From Xanthomonas vesicatoria ATCC 35937 (lineage in GTDB: Bacteria; Pseudomonadota; Gammaproteobacteria; Xanthomonadales; Xanthomonadaceae), in NCBI RefSeq assembly GCF_001908725.1, contig NZ_CP018725.1, positions 2,605,501 to 2,669,500 of the forward strand: DNA of 64,000 nt. Direction: 5' to 3'. Both the position numbers and the translations under genes were made by a program. Below, piece after piece: positions 1 through 9,505 of this stretch; the first letter of the stretch is position 1, and the number at the start of each line of letters is the position of its first letter. The notes under the pieces were generated by a model. It was not told where the DNA came from. It worked only from the letters and a program-made list of their open reading frames with translations, and searched no databases.

Positions 1-2095
1 GCGCGTCCTGGTACTCGCTCATGTTGATGGTGATCAGGTTCTGTTCGCCGCCGTATAGCGTTTCGGCCAGCGCGAGTGCGGTTTCGGTCTTGCCCACGCC
101 GGAGGTGCCGGCGAGCAGGAATACGCCGATCGGTTTGTCCGGGTTGTCCAGGCCGGCGCGGCTGGTCTGGATGCGCTTGGCAATCATCTCCATGGCGTGG
201 TCCTGGCCGATCACGCGCTTGGCCAGTAGTTCGGGCAGGCGCAGCACGGTGTCGATCTCGTTGCGCGCCATGCGCCCGACCGGGATGCCGGTCCAGTCGG
301 CGACCACGGCGGCCACCGCCTGGTAGTCGACCGTGGGCAGGATCAAGGGCGATTCGCCCTGGAGTCCGCCTAGTTCGGCCTGCACCAGCTGCAGGCGTGC
401 GAGCAGCGTGTCGCGATCAACCTGTACCGGTGCGTCGAGCACCGCGGTGTCACCAGACGCCGCCTGTGCGGCATCTGCATCTGCATCGGTGTCAGCCTCG
501 GCCTCCGCTTCCAACGCACTACCCATGCCTTCCACCGGCGCGTTACCACTACACAGGCGTGCGCGCAGCGACAACAGCTCGTCCACCAATGCCTTCTCGG
601 CAACCCACCGTTGCTCCAGATCGCGCAGTCGGCCGTGCTCGTTTTCCAGCAAGCCGGCACATGCGGCAGCACGCTCCTCCACCACGATGCCAATCGCACG
701 CTCGCGCTCGATGATGGCGTGCTCGGTCTCCAGCGCTTCGATCCGGCGGCGGCTATCGTCCACCTCGGCCGGCGTCGCGTGCAGGCTGACCGCGACGCGA
801 GCGCAGGCGGTGTCGAGCAGGCTCACCGATTTGTCCGGCAGCTGGCGCGCGGGGATATAGCGGTGGCTGAGCTTGACTGCCGCTTCCAGCGCCTCGTCCA
901 GGATCTGCACACTGTGGTGCTGTTCCATCATCGAGGCGACGCCGCGCATCATGCGCACCGCCTTGGCCTCGTCCGGCTCATCCACCTGCACGGCCTGGAA
1001 TCGCCGGGTCAATGCGGGGTCTTTTTCGATGTATTTCTTGTATTCGGCGAACGTGGTCGCGCCGACGGTGCGCAAGGTACCGCGTGCCAGTGCCGGCTTG
1101 AGCAGGTTGGCCGCATCGCCGGTGCCGGCGGCACCGCCGGCGCCGACCAGGGTGTGGGTTTCGTCGACGAACAGAATGATCGGCTTGGGACTGGCCTGCA
1201 CTTCGTCGATGACCGCGCGCAGACGCTGTTCGAACTCGCCCTTCATGCTGGCACCGGCCTGCAGCAGGCCCACATCGAGCGTGCGCAATTGCACGTCCTT
1301 TAATGCGGGTGGCACATCGCCACGGGCGATGCGCTGCGCGAAGCCTTCCACCACCGCGGTCTTGCCCACGCCGGCCTCGCCGACCAGGATCGGGTTGTTC
1401 TGGCGGCGGCGCATCAGGATGTCGACCACCTGGCGGATCTCATCGTCACGGCCGATGATCGGATCGAGCTTGCCCTCGCGCGCTTGTGCGGTGAGGTCAG
1501 TGGTGAATTTCTTCAGTGCTTCCTGCTTGCCGAGTGCGGCAGGTGCGATGGCGCCGCTCGCTTCGCCGGGTGCTGCGGTCTGACCAAGCGAAAATCCATC
1601 GCTGGGCAGCAAGCCATCTTCCGGGGAGCCGGCCACGATCTCGGCGAAGTGCTCGTTGAGCACCGCAGGCTTGAGCTTGTCGAACTCTTTGGAGATCGCC
1701 AGCAGCGCGTTGCGCAAGCCGCGCACGCTCAGGATGCCGACCACCAGGTAACCGGTGCGCACCTGCGCCTCGCCAAAGCTGAGCGAGGCATACACCCAGC
1801 CGCGCTCCACCGCTTCTTCGACGTTGGCCGACAGGTCGGTGACGGCGGTGGAGCCGCGTGGCAGGCCATCCAGCGCGGCGGTGACATCGCGCGCCAACGT
1901 GGAAGGATTGAGCTGGAAGTGTTTGAGGATGCGGTGCAGGTCCGAATCCTGCAGCTGCAGCAGCTGATGCAGCCAGTGCACCAGCTCCACATACGGGTTG
2001 CCGCGTAGCTTGCAGAACACCGTGGCGCTTTCGATGCCGCGATAGGCGAGTGGATTGAGCTTGCCGAACAGGGCGCTGCGGGAGATCTCGGCCAT
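1..2095 (-). CDS. tssH: Type VI secretion ATPase TssH (ClpV), C-terminus beyond window
   Basis: Class B AAA+ unfoldase that disassembles contracted TssBC sheath so that subunits can be reused. The protein begins MAEISRSALFGKLN and has a Clp N-domain, a first Walker A (GEAGVGKTA), a middle domain and a second Walker A (GTSGVGKTE). The reading frame is still open at base 1, so the C-terminal part of AAA2 is missing. Between the middle domain and AAA2 is a low-complexity Ala/Asp/Glu stretch (about 436-535) that looks like an acidic linker insertion. It is the last gene seen of the tssB-to-tssH operon, 56 bp after tssG. The family assignment is secure; the linker's role is unknown. Confidence 0.95.
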   Translation of the reverse strand, partial: MAEISRSALFGKLNPLAYRGIESATVFCKLRGNPYVELVHWLHQLLQLQDSDLHRILKHFQLNPSTLARDVTAALDGLPRGSTAVTDLSANVEEAVERGWVYASLSFGEAQVRTGYLVVGILSVRGLRNALLAISKEFDKLKPAVLNEHFAEIVAGSPEDGLLPSDGFSLGQTAAPGEASGAIAPAALGKQEALKKFTTDLTAQAREGKLDPIIGRDDEIRQVVDILMRRRQNNPILVGEAGVGKTAVVEGFAQRIARGDVPPALKDVQLRTLDVGLLQAGASMKGEFEQRLRAVIDEVQASPKPIILFVDETHTLVGAGGAAGTGDAANLLKPALARGTLRTVGATTFAEYKKYIEKDPALTRRFQAVQVDEPDEAKAVRMMRGVASMMEQHHSVQILDEALEAAVKLSHRYIPARQLPDKSVSLLDTACARVAVSLHATPAEVDDSRRRIEALETEHAIIERERAIGIVVEERAAACAGLLENEHGRLRDLEQRWVAEKALVDELLSLRARLCSGNAPVEGMGSALEAEAEADTDADADAAQAASGDTAVLDAPVQVDRDTLLARLQLVQAELGGLQGESPLILPTVDYQAVAAVVADWTGIPVGRMARNEIDTVLRLPELLAKRVIGQDHAMEMIAKRIQTSRAGLDNPDKPIGVFLLAGTSGVGKTETALALAETLYGGEQNLITINMSEYQDA

Positions 2096-2151
2096 TGGTG
2101 CATCCTTCGAAGTCGGTACGTTGCGTGTGAGCGAAAGGGAGGCAGTGCGCG

Positions 2152-3192
2152 TCAGCCCGATGGGCGCAGCAGCACCTCGTCCGCGTCGGCAATGCTCCAG
2201 GCGCGACGGCCGATCCAGGTGTCCAGGCCCAAGCGGCTGTTGCGTGCCAGCTGCGGGGTGGGTACCTCATCGGCCTTGAGCAGCAACTGCAGCTCCCAGC
2301 CGAATTCGTCACCCAGATAGCTGCGCACCGCGGCGGTGAGTTGGCGCAAGGCATGACCGCCGGGCAGAAAGCGTTGAAACGCAATGCGCGGCAGCGGGCC
2401 CAGCCGAATGCGCACACACTGTTGCGCGCCGCGTACCTGCGCACCGACCACGCTATCCACACCGAGCCTCGCATTGCGCGGACCACAGCCAAGTTGCAGG
2501 TGCGCATCGGCGGGAAGCCGCATCCATTCGGCAATGAATTCCTGCACCTGCACGGGCCAGTCGAACAACTGCTGCAGCACGGCGCGCAACCCTTCCGGCG
2601 TGCGCGTGGCTGCACCAAACCGGCCAGCGTGGTAGCGGCGCGCGTCATCCGGCAGTGCATCGCGCTCGCGCAGGTGCGGGCTGGCGATACCGACCAGCGC
2701 ATCCAGCCAGCTGCGGAATTGATCGCTGGCCGGCCGCTCGGCCTGTACGGTGGGCTGCGCCTGTGCCCACGCGCGGTAGAACAGGCTGAGCATGCGGTGA
2801 TGGAACACGTCGGCAAACGCGGCAAAGGTGCCGTCCTTGGCTTGCAGCGCCCGCTCGATGGCATATTCGGTCAGGTGGAGCGGCAACGGCGCGTTGGGGC
2901 CGAACAATCCAAGAAACAGCCCATGCAACACAGCCGGTTGTTCGCCTTGCGCCGGCGTGTAGCGGTCCAGCGCATGCGGTGCGAAGGCTAGCGACGGGGT
3001 GTGGCGCAGCCGCACCACGTCGTCCACGGCGCGGGCGGATTCGCCCAGCCGCGGTTGCTGCGGATGGCAGCGCTCGATCGCGCGCAAGGCCGCAAACGGG
3101 GTGAAGTCCTGCGGCCGGGTCTGCAGCGCCTGTTCCAGCGCGGCAGCCGCGGCGCTCACAGGCGCGGGCGCGTGCCGGGCTGGGCGGGCCAT
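2152..3192 (-). CDS. tssG: Type VI secretion baseplate subunit TssG
   Basis: 346-aa baseplate wedge protein (VasB/ImpH family) that joins TssF and TssE around the TssK/VgrG hub. The start chosen is ATG giving MARPARHAPAP, which lies inside the end of tssF (37-bp overlap); the same frame is open further upstream but only as antisense-like sequence within tssF. Family-like features include the GLFLGLFGPNAPLPLHLTEY block and the C-terminal RLGLDTWIGRR motif. Its position between tssF and tssH is the usual order. No catalytic function is expected. Confidence 0.93.
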   Translation of the reverse strand: MARPARHAPAPVSAAAAALEQALQTRPQDFTPFAALRAIERCHPQQPRLGESARAVDDVVRLRHTPSLAFAPHALDRYTPAQGEQPAVLHGLFLGLFGPNAPLPLHLTEYAIERALQAKDGTFAAFADVFHHRMLSLFYRAWAQAQPTVQAERPASDQFRSWLDALVGIASPHLRERDALPDDARRYHAGRFGAATRTPEGLRAVLQQLFDWPVQVQEFIAEWMRLPADAHLQLGCGPRNARLGVDSVVGAQVRGAQQCVRIRLGPLPRIAFQRFLPGGHALRQLTAAVRSYLGDEFGWELQLLLKADEVPTPQLARNSRLGLDTWIGRRAWSIADADEVLLRPSG

Positions 3193-5039
3193 CGGGCCAC
3201 CTCGTTGCGTTCGGTGGTGCGCAACACGGTTTCGGTGAAGGAGTTCACCGAGACGTAGCGCGCAAAGAAGTGCCGCAGCACCGAGGCCAGCAGAAACGCA
3301 CCGGTGCCTTCGAAAGCGGCGTCCTCGCAGGTGAGCGTAATCTCCAGCCCGCGGCCGAAAGTGATCGGGCCTGGCACCGGAATGCGCCGCACGATGGGTG
3401 TGCCGCTCACCTGTTTGACACCTTCGATCTGCCGCTGCGCAGACGCATCGAACGGGTCGCAATACAGGGTGAGGATTTCGCGCAACGCGGCGGCGCCATC
3501 GGGGCCGTCTTCGAACAGCGACAGGTAATTGAGCTGCAATTGACTGAGCAAGCGCCACGCGCTCTGCCCGTCTGAGATGGCCGGACGCGGCTTGGTCGGC
3601 CCTGCCACGCAGCGCACGCTGCATACCGGCACGCCACTGTCCATGCTGAAGTCGGTGGTGCCCTTGCCCACCGGCATATGCAGCGGCAGGTCGCGGTTAG
3701 TGCACCACAGCTGCAGCCCGAGCTGACGCAAGTTGCTGGCATGCGCCTGGTCGTCGGCATCGACCAGGCTGACGAACACCTCGCTGCCCACGTAGCTGGA
3801 GCGCGCGCCATCGCGGCGTTGCCGCGCCGACAGCAGGCGCGGCTCGCGGCGCAGGGTGTAGAACGCACCATGCCGCGCATGCCAGGTGCGTGCATCGCCG
3901 CCATAGAACGCGGTGAAGCGTTGCTCCGGTTCCTGGCGGTCGCCAAAGCCTTCCACCTCGCCCAGATGATGGATCTCGAAATCCATCGGCCGGGTGCGGT
4001 CGGCCAGCACGTGGTACTCGTGTTGGCCGGCTTGCAGATGGATACGGTCGGCGCGACGTTCGAACAGATTGATCGCCGGCGTGCAGAACAGCTTGAAGTG
4101 TTCGGCGCTCACTGCGGCCGCCAGGCTGGGCACGCTGCGCTCCAGCAAGATCACCACCTCGAAACCGCTGCCGTGCAGGCGACGCAATGCGGCGCGCAAA
4201 CCGGTGAGTTCGGCGAACAGAAAGCGCTCCGGGCACGCGAAGTATTCCTGCAGCAGCCGGTAACCACTGAACGAGCGCCCGTCGTACGGGATCAGGCTGT
4301 CTTCGTCGGCATAGCCGCGCATCTGCAAGGCATCGGCGCCTTGCAGCAGTTGCAACGTGGCGCCCTGCGCATCGCTGCCGCGCACCAGCACGGCGCTGGT
4401 GTCGGCATGCAATTGTTCGTACAGCCGCTTGGGCAGGCCATCGGCACCAGCCAGGAACAACGGCAGCCGGTCCAACGCCAGGCCTTGGGTCTGGGCACCG
4501 CCCACCAACTCGAAGCGCAATCGGATGCCGGCGCGCACGCTGCGCCCGGCAGGTAACACGATGCCTGCCGCCGCCAATGCCGCCGGCGATTCCAGATACT
4601 TGGCTTCGGCCAGCTGCAATGGCCACAGCGTCACCGCGTGCGCGGTACGGAACTCGCAGGCGGTGCGCTCACCGGCGCCGATCAGGCTGCGCAGCGCGCT
4701 ATGGCGCGGCACGCTGACACCGGCGCTCAGGCCACTGTCCTTGAGGTCCGGCTCCAACTGCACCACCGCCATCGACGGCAGCGGTGCCAGGTAATGCGGG
4801 TAGACCATTTCCAGCAGGTGTTGGGTGAACACCGGGTACTGCGCGTCCAGCTTGAGTTGCACGCGCGCGGCCAGAAACGCAAAGCCTTCGAGCAGGCGCT
4901 CCACATACGGGTCGGCGCACTCGAACGCATCCAATCCCAGCCGCCCGGCGATCTTGGGGTACTCGCGCGCAAACTCGGCGCCCATGTCGCGCACGTGCTG
5001 CAATTCGCGGCTGTAGTACGGGAGCAGGCGCGGGTCCAT
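3156..5039 (-). CDS. tssF: Type VI secretion baseplate subunit TssF
   Basis: 627-aa TssF (VasA/ImpG) baseplate protein, normal family length. The N-terminus MDPRLLPYYSRELQHVRDMG and the DPYVERLLEGFAFLAARVQLKLD segment are diagnostic. It sits 4 bp after the tssE stop and overlaps tssG by 37 bp, implying translational coupling. In the cytoplasm it would form the baseplate wedges with TssE and TssG that recruit the sheath. Confidence 0.95.
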   Translation of the reverse strand: MDPRLLPYYSRELQHVRDMGAEFAREYPKIAGRLGLDAFECADPYVERLLEGFAFLAARVQLKLDAQYPVFTQHLLEMVYPHYLAPLPSMAVVQLEPDLKDSGLSAGVSVPRHSALRSLIGAGERTACEFRTAHAVTLWPLQLAEAKYLESPAALAAAGIVLPAGRSVRAGIRLRFELVGGAQTQGLALDRLPLFLAGADGLPKRLYEQLHADTSAVLVRGSDAQGATLQLLQGADALQMRGYADEDSLIPYDGRSFSGYRLLQEYFACPERFLFAELTGLRAALRRLHGSGFEVVILLERSVPSLAAAVSAEHFKLFCTPAINLFERRADRIHLQAGQHEYHVLADRTRPMDFEIHHLGEVEGFGDRQEPEQRFTAFYGGDARTWHARHGAFYTLRREPRLLSARQRRDGARSSYVGSEVFVSLVDADDQAHASNLRQLGLQLWCTNRDLPLHMPVGKGTTDFSMDSGVPVCSVRCVAGPTKPRPAISDGQSAWRLLSQLQLNYLSLFEDGPDGAAALREILTLYCDPFDASAQRQIEGVKQVSGTPIVRRIPVPGPITFGRGLEITLTCEDAAFEGTGAFLLASVLRHFFARYVSVNSFTETVLRTTERNEVARWPAQPGTRPRL

Positions 5040-5043
5040 GGGC

Positions 5044-5547
5044 TTAGCCGTGGCCCTCCATCACTTCGAGTCTGCCGGTTTCCAGGTCCAGCGCTGTCTT
5101 CAGATACAGGTTCAACGGCAGCGGTTGGGCCCACATTTCCGATTCGATGGTGAATAACAACGAACGCTTGTCCATCCGCGCGGCATCGGCATGCACGCTG
5201 ACGCGCAGCGTGTCGGGAATCAGCCGTGGTTCGAACGCCAGGATCGCCTCGCGAATGCGCTGCTGCAGCGCGGCCGCATCGATCCCGGCCACCGCTGCGC
5301 CGGCAAGATCGGGGATGCCGTAATTGAGCACCGAGTTACGCACCTGCGGGTACGCATCCAGCGGCCGGCTGGTGTCCAGGTTCACTGCATTCAACAGCCA
5401 CGACAGATCGCGGATCACGCATTCGCGCAGGCGCGTTGCCGAGATCACGCGTTGCTCGCGGCTCTCTTCGCGTTGGCTGGGCGCGGCATCGGTGAGCCGG
5501 TCCAGCAGCGAGGGTTGCAGGCGTTCGGTGGTGGTGAGCTCGGCCAT
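5044..5547 (-). CDS. tssE: Type VI secretion baseplate protein TssE (gp25-like)
   Basis: 167-aa gp25-like lysozyme-fold protein of the T6SS baseplate that initiates sheath assembly. The start at MAELTTTERLQPSLLDRLTD is preferred over an in-frame upstream start because it fits the family N-terminus and leaves a 5-bp gap to tagJ. Visible family features are RECVIRDLSWLLNA, then RNSVLNYGIPDL and the C-terminal LNLYLKTALDLETG block. Confidence 0.93.
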   Translation of the reverse strand: MAELTTTERLQPSLLDRLTDAAPSQREESREQRVISATRLRECVIRDLSWLLNAVNLDTSRPLDAYPQVRNSVLNYGIPDLAGAAVAGIDAAALQQRIREAILAFEPRLIPDTLRVSVHADAARMDKRSLLFTIESEMWAQPLPLNLYLKTALDLETGRLEVMEGHG

Positions 5548-5552
5548 GACGA

Positions 5553-6347
5553 TCAGGACGCGTCGAACTGCAGCGCGCGCACTTCGAGCAGCGCAACCTC
5601 GCGCGACTCTGTGCTGAGCATGCGTTGGCCCAGGCCGATTTCGCCCTGGGCACCTTCGGTCCATTCGGTGCGACGGGCCAGTTGCAGCTCGCCGGCATCC
5701 AGATGCTCGCTACCGGGGTAACGCACCGGCATGTACGCAAACGCTTGCCCGCCATTGCGCCACAGCACGCTTACCGGCGCCCACACGGTGTCGCGCAGGT
5801 CCACCGGCGCTTCGAAGCGCAGCTGATGGATCTGCTGCAACGGTGCCCAGGCATATCCGCTGTCGAGCATCAGTTCGATACATGGCCCGAAGCGTGCATC
5901 GGCGTCGGACAGCCATGCGAAGCGTTCGCCATCCAGCACGCCCGCGCTTGCCGGTGCCAATTCGAAGGCTTGCGCACGCAGCGCGCTTGCCTGGGCGCCA
6001 TGGCCTTGCGCAGACAGGCGCAACGCCTGCAGGTGCAGTGCCAGCCACTCGGCCGGCTCGCCGATCACGTGCGGCAACTGGGTGCCGGCGAACACCTGCG
6101 CCCGTGTCTGCTCGCCCTGCAGCACAGTGAGATACGTCTGCACCAACGGCTGGGTGGTGCCATCCAGCTCGCCGCAGGCACGCAACTGGTCGGCCGCACG
6201 CGACCATTGGCCCAGCACCGCCAGCAGCTGAAACAGAAACACGCGCTGCGCAGCATCGGCCGGCTGCCGGCGTACCTGCTGCACCAATTGCTGCAATGCC
6301 TGCGCCGGCTCGCCACGGGCAAGCAGGCTGTGTGCGGTGGCATCCAT
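5553..6347 (-). CDS. tagJ: Type VI secretion accessory protein TagJ (ImpE family)
   Basis: 264-aa TagJ/ImpE family protein with TPR-like N-terminal helices (ARGEPAQALQQLVQQVRRQ) followed by the ImpE domain. In systems that have it, TagJ binds the TssB sheath subunit and modulates ClpV recruitment. The start MDATAHSLLARGEP is chosen over an upstream in-frame start (MSTATPPP...) because the family typically starts directly with this helix. It stands between hcp and tssE. Presence of tagJ points to the H1-like T6SS type rather than the tagJ-less type; that classification is an inference. Confidence 0.85.
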   Translation of the reverse strand: MDATAHSLLARGEPAQALQQLVQQVRRQPADAAQRVFLFQLLAVLGQWSRAADQLRACGELDGTTQPLVQTYLTVLQGEQTRAQVFAGTQLPHVIGEPAEWLALHLQALRLSAQGHGAQASALRAQAFELAPASAGVLDGERFAWLSDADARFGPCIELMLDSGYAWAPLQQIHQLRFEAPVDLRDTVWAPVSVLWRNGGQAFAYMPVRYPGSEHLDAGELQLARRTEWTEGAQGEIGLGQRMLSTESREVALLEVRALQFDAS

Positions 6348-6555
6348 CGCGCATGTCCTCATCGAAGAAGGGGGCGGTGTCGCTGTGGACACCGCTGGTC
6401 ATTGCATTGCAGGCATCGGGTGCAGCAGCAGACGCACGCGCGCGGTTGCCGGAGAACCCCAGGCGGTGCGATGCAACCGGCATGGACGCGTGGTGCACGC
6501 CGATCTCCCATCCGCTCCGCCATCCGGCGATTGCACACGCGGTGTGCGTGGCGCG

Positions 6556-7059
6556 TTATGCCTTGGCGACACCCTGGATGTCGTAGGTGAATTCCTTCGC
6601 CCCGCCCTGCGCCGTGCCCTTGTCGTCCTGTGGCTGGAAGCCGTACTTGAACTTGCCGAAGTGCAGCGTCACGTTTTCGGTCAAGCGATCTTCGCCACCA
6701 GACCCGCCGGTAGACAGCGAGGTGATCAGTACGCCTTCGCTCAGTTCCAGCGTGAGAAAGTCGCTCTGCTCGCCAGTGGCGTTGGTGACGTACAACCAGG
6801 CGTTTTCCACACGTGCGCCGGTGCACACCGCATCGAGCAATGCGTTGGAGCAGCCGTCCACGTACTTGGTGATGGAGATGTCCTGGATATGCGCCTTGCC
6901 GCCGCTGGCCGACCCGCCACCGGTATGCAGGTCGCCGGAATTGCTCGCGCCCCACGACCAGGCCAGGATCGGAATCTCGCCCTTGTGCTTCTTGTGGTTG
7001 GACGCGCCTTCGATCTTGACCTTGCCGCTGCCGAACTTGATATGCATGTCGAACGCCAT
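6556..7059 (-). CDS. hcp: Type VI secretion tube protein Hcp
   Basis: 167-aa Hcp, the hexameric ring that stacks into the inner tube and carries effectors. It begins MAFDMHIKFGSGKVKIEGAS and contains the family core GEIPILAWSWGASN and HIQDISITKYVDG, ending ...EFTYDIQGVAKA. It is located between tssC (83 bp upstream) and tagJ (208 bp downstream), and the larger spacings suggest mRNA processing or extra expression control of hcp. Confidence 0.96.
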   Translation of the reverse strand: MAFDMHIKFGSGKVKIEGASNHKKHKGEIPILAWSWGASNSGDLHTGGGSASGGKAHIQDISITKYVDGCSNALLDAVCTGARVENAWLYVTNATGEQSDFLTLELSEGVLITSLSTGGSGGEDRLTENVTLHFGKFKYGFQPQDDKGTAQGGAKEFTYDIQGVAKA

Positions 7060-7142
7060 GGAACTGCTCCTTCGCTAAGTGGAAAACACGGATGACGCGA
7101 CGTGCAGAGCGCACGTCGTCGCCGTGACGCAAAGACGCCGGA

Positions 7143-8636
7143 TCAGGCCTTGGCGGCCGACGGCAGACGCGAGACCAGGCGCAACGACACGGTCAGGCCT
7201 TCTAGCTGGTAATGCGGTTTGAGGAAGAACTTGGAGCTGTAATAGCCCGGCGCGCCTTCTACTTCTTCCACCACCACTTCGGCCGCGGCCAGCGGCTTAC
7301 GTGCCTTGGTTTCTTCGCTGGAATTGGACGGGTCGCCATCGATGTACTGGGTCACCCAACGCGTCAGCCAGCTCTGCATCTGTTCGCGGTCGGAGAACGA
7401 ACCGATCTTGTCGCGCACGATGCACTTGAGGTAATGCGCAAAGCGGCAGCACGCGAACATGTACGGCAGACGCGCACCCAGTGCGGCATTGGCGGTGGCA
7501 TCCGGGTCGTCGTATTCGTCGGGTTTGTTCAAGGATTGCGCGCTGATGAAGGCGGCCATGTCCGAGTTCTTGCGATGCACCAGCGGCATCAGGCCCATCT
7601 TGTCCAGTTCGGCCGAGCGACGGTCGGTGATCGCCACTTCGGTGGGGCACTTCATGTCCACACCACCGTCGTCGGTGGGGAAGGTATGCGTGGGCAAGCC
7701 TTCCACTGCGCCGCCAGACTCGATACCGCGAATGCGCGAGCACCAGCCGTACTGCTTGAACGAGCGGTTGATGTTGACCGCCATCGCATAGGCCGCGTTT
7801 TGCCAGGTGTATTTGTTTGAATCGGCACCGGCGGTGTCTTCTTCGAAATCGAACTCGTCCACCGGGCTGGTGACTGCGCCGTACGGCAGGCGCGACAGCG
7901 TACGCGGCATCGCCAGGCCGATGTATTTGGAATCTTCCGACTCGCGTAGCGAACGCCACGCGGCGTAATCGGGCGTGGAAAAGATCTTGGCCAGATCGCG
8001 CGGATTGGACAGCTCGTTCCAGTTGTCCATGCCCATCAGCTTGGGCGCTGCCGCAGCGATGAACGGGGCGTGTGCCGCCGCGGCCACCTGTGCGATGCCG
8101 TTGAGCAGCTCCACATCCGGCGGGCTCTGGTCGAAGTAGTAATCGCCGACGAGGCAGCCATACGGTTCGCCACCGAGCTGGCCGTATTCCTGCTCGTAGA
8201 CCTTCTTGAAGATGGGGCTCTGATCCCACGCGGTGCCCTTGTAGCGCTTGAGCACCTTGCCCAGCTCTTTCTTGCTGATATTCAGCACGCGGATCTTGAG
8301 CTGCTGGTCGGTCTCGGTGTTGTTGACCAGATAGTGCAGGCCGCGCCACGCACCTTCGAGCTGTTGCAGATCGGCGTGATGCAGGATCTGGTTGAGCTGT
8401 TCGGTCAGCGTGCGGTCGATCTCGGCGATATAGGCCTTGATGGTTTGCGAGACGTCTTCGCTGACCACATCGCTGCGCGCAAGCACCTGCTCGGCCAACG
8501 TGCGGACCGCCGATTCCACTTCTTCCTTGGCGCGCTCGCTCTTGGGGCGGAACTCGCGATTGAGCAGTGCGGCAAAATCGCCCTGCTCGGTTGTTTCGGT
8601 GCTGCTGCTGGCCAGTGCGGCTTCGGTCGCGGACAT
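7143..8636 (-). CDS. tssC: Type VI secretion sheath large subunit TssC
   Basis: 497-aa TssC (VipB), the large subunit of the contractile sheath. The start MSATEAALASSSTE is used; the frame continues upstream into the end of tssB but without homology. Core segments ILHHADLQQLEGAWRGLHYL, ISKKELGKVLKRYKGTAWDQ and LPYMFACCRFAHYLKC are strongly family-typical. The start lies 4 bp after the tssB stop, so the two sheath genes are coupled. Confidence 0.97.
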   Translation of the reverse strand: MSATEAALASSSTETTEQGDFAALLNREFRPKSERAKEEVESAVRTLAEQVLARSDVVSEDVSQTIKAYIAEIDRTLTEQLNQILHHADLQQLEGAWRGLHYLVNNTETDQQLKIRVLNISKKELGKVLKRYKGTAWDQSPIFKKVYEQEYGQLGGEPYGCLVGDYYFDQSPPDVELLNGIAQVAAAAHAPFIAAAAPKLMGMDNWNELSNPRDLAKIFSTPDYAAWRSLRESEDSKYIGLAMPRTLSRLPYGAVTSPVDEFDFEEDTAGADSNKYTWQNAAYAMAVNINRSFKQYGWCSRIRGIESGGAVEGLPTHTFPTDDGGVDMKCPTEVAITDRRSAELDKMGLMPLVHRKNSDMAAFISAQSLNKPDEYDDPDATANAALGARLPYMFACCRFAHYLKCIVRDKIGSFSDREQMQSWLTRWVTQYIDGDPSNSSEETKARKPLAAAEVVVEEVEGAPGYYSSKFFLKPHYQLEGLTVSLRLVSRLPSAAKA

Positions 8637-8640
8637 GGCG

Positions 8641-9150
8641 TCAGGCTCCTTCCAGCTCGGAGGCGGGCTTGGCCGCCGAGACCAGCGACTGCAACAACGC
8701 CGGGTCGCGGATGGCATTGGCAATCAACTGCTCGGCGCCGGCCTTGCCATCCATGTAGGTGTCCAGATTGGCCAGCTGGGTACGCGCTTCCAGCAGCTTG
8801 GCCAATGGCGCGACCTTGCGTGCGATGGCGGCCGGTGAAAAGTCGTCCATGCTCTCGAAGGTGATATCCACCGCCAGCTCGCCTTCGCCGGTGAGCGTGT
8901 TGGGCACCTTGAACTGCGCACGCGGGCGCATCGACTGCAGGCGGCTGTCGAAGTTGTCGACATCGATCTCCAACGCCTTGCGCTCGTCCAACGAGGGCAG
9001 CTCGCCGGCGTTGGCGCCGGACAGGTCCGACATCACGCCCATCACGAACGGAATCTGCACCTTCTTCTGCGCGCCGTAGACCTCTACGTCGTATTCGATC
9101 TGCACGCGTGGGGCCCGATTGCGGGCGATGAACTTCTGACTGCTGGCCAT
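8641..9150 (-). CDS. tssB: Type VI secretion sheath small subunit TssB
   Basis: 169-aa TssB (VipA), small sheath subunit. Start MASSQKFIARNRAPRVQIEY; PFVMGVMSDLSG and RKALEIDVDNFD are family hallmarks. It is the first gene of the minus-strand operon and faces the araC-like gene across a 355-bp divergent region that probably carries the operon promoter. Confidence 0.96.
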   Translation of the reverse strand: MASSQKFIARNRAPRVQIEYDVEVYGAQKKVQIPFVMGVMSDLSGANAGELPSLDERKALEIDVDNFDSRLQSMRPRAQFKVPNTLTGEGELAVDITFESMDDFSPAAIARKVAPLAKLLEARTQLANLDTYMDGKAGAEQLIANAIRDPALLQSLVSAAKPASELEGA

Positions 9151-9505
9151 GCCTGATCTCCGATTGAGCTTGCCCGTGGCGCCGACGTGCGGAGCACGGA
9201 CGCTGTCTTGTGGCCTGGATATCGCCGGCCCGGCCGATCGCCTGGAGCCTGCGTGCGACGCCGGTGCTGCGGGCGTGCCCGCAACTGCCGCACCACGCGG
9301 ACCCAAGCGGCAGGCCGTGCGATGACGCCTCTTCAGCGTTGCGGCGAGTCTAGGAATGGCCCTGTGCGCTCACCCGACAAATCGTCTCAATCGTGTCGAT
9401 GCGTGATGCACGGCCGACTTCGTGAAATAGACGTGATGGGTTGGCGATGCTTTTTTCGGTTGATCACAGGACAGGCCCCGGGGAGTGGGCCGCAGGCAGT
9501 GCCGC
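9151..9505 (+). promoter_or_regulatory. Divergent intergenic region, tssB / araC-like regulator
   Basis: A 355-bp gap between divergent starts. It must hold the promoters of the T6SS operon and of the AraC-type gene. No convincing -35/-10 pair or repeated operator could be picked out by eye; an AT-richer patch near 9448-9472 (GCTTTTTTCGGTTGATC) lies just upstream of the regulator. The assignment is positional. Confidence 0.4.

Noticed and set aside
1497..2864. 455-codon minus-strand frame over tssG/tssH
   Set aside because: It lies in a different frame across two well-supported T6SS genes.
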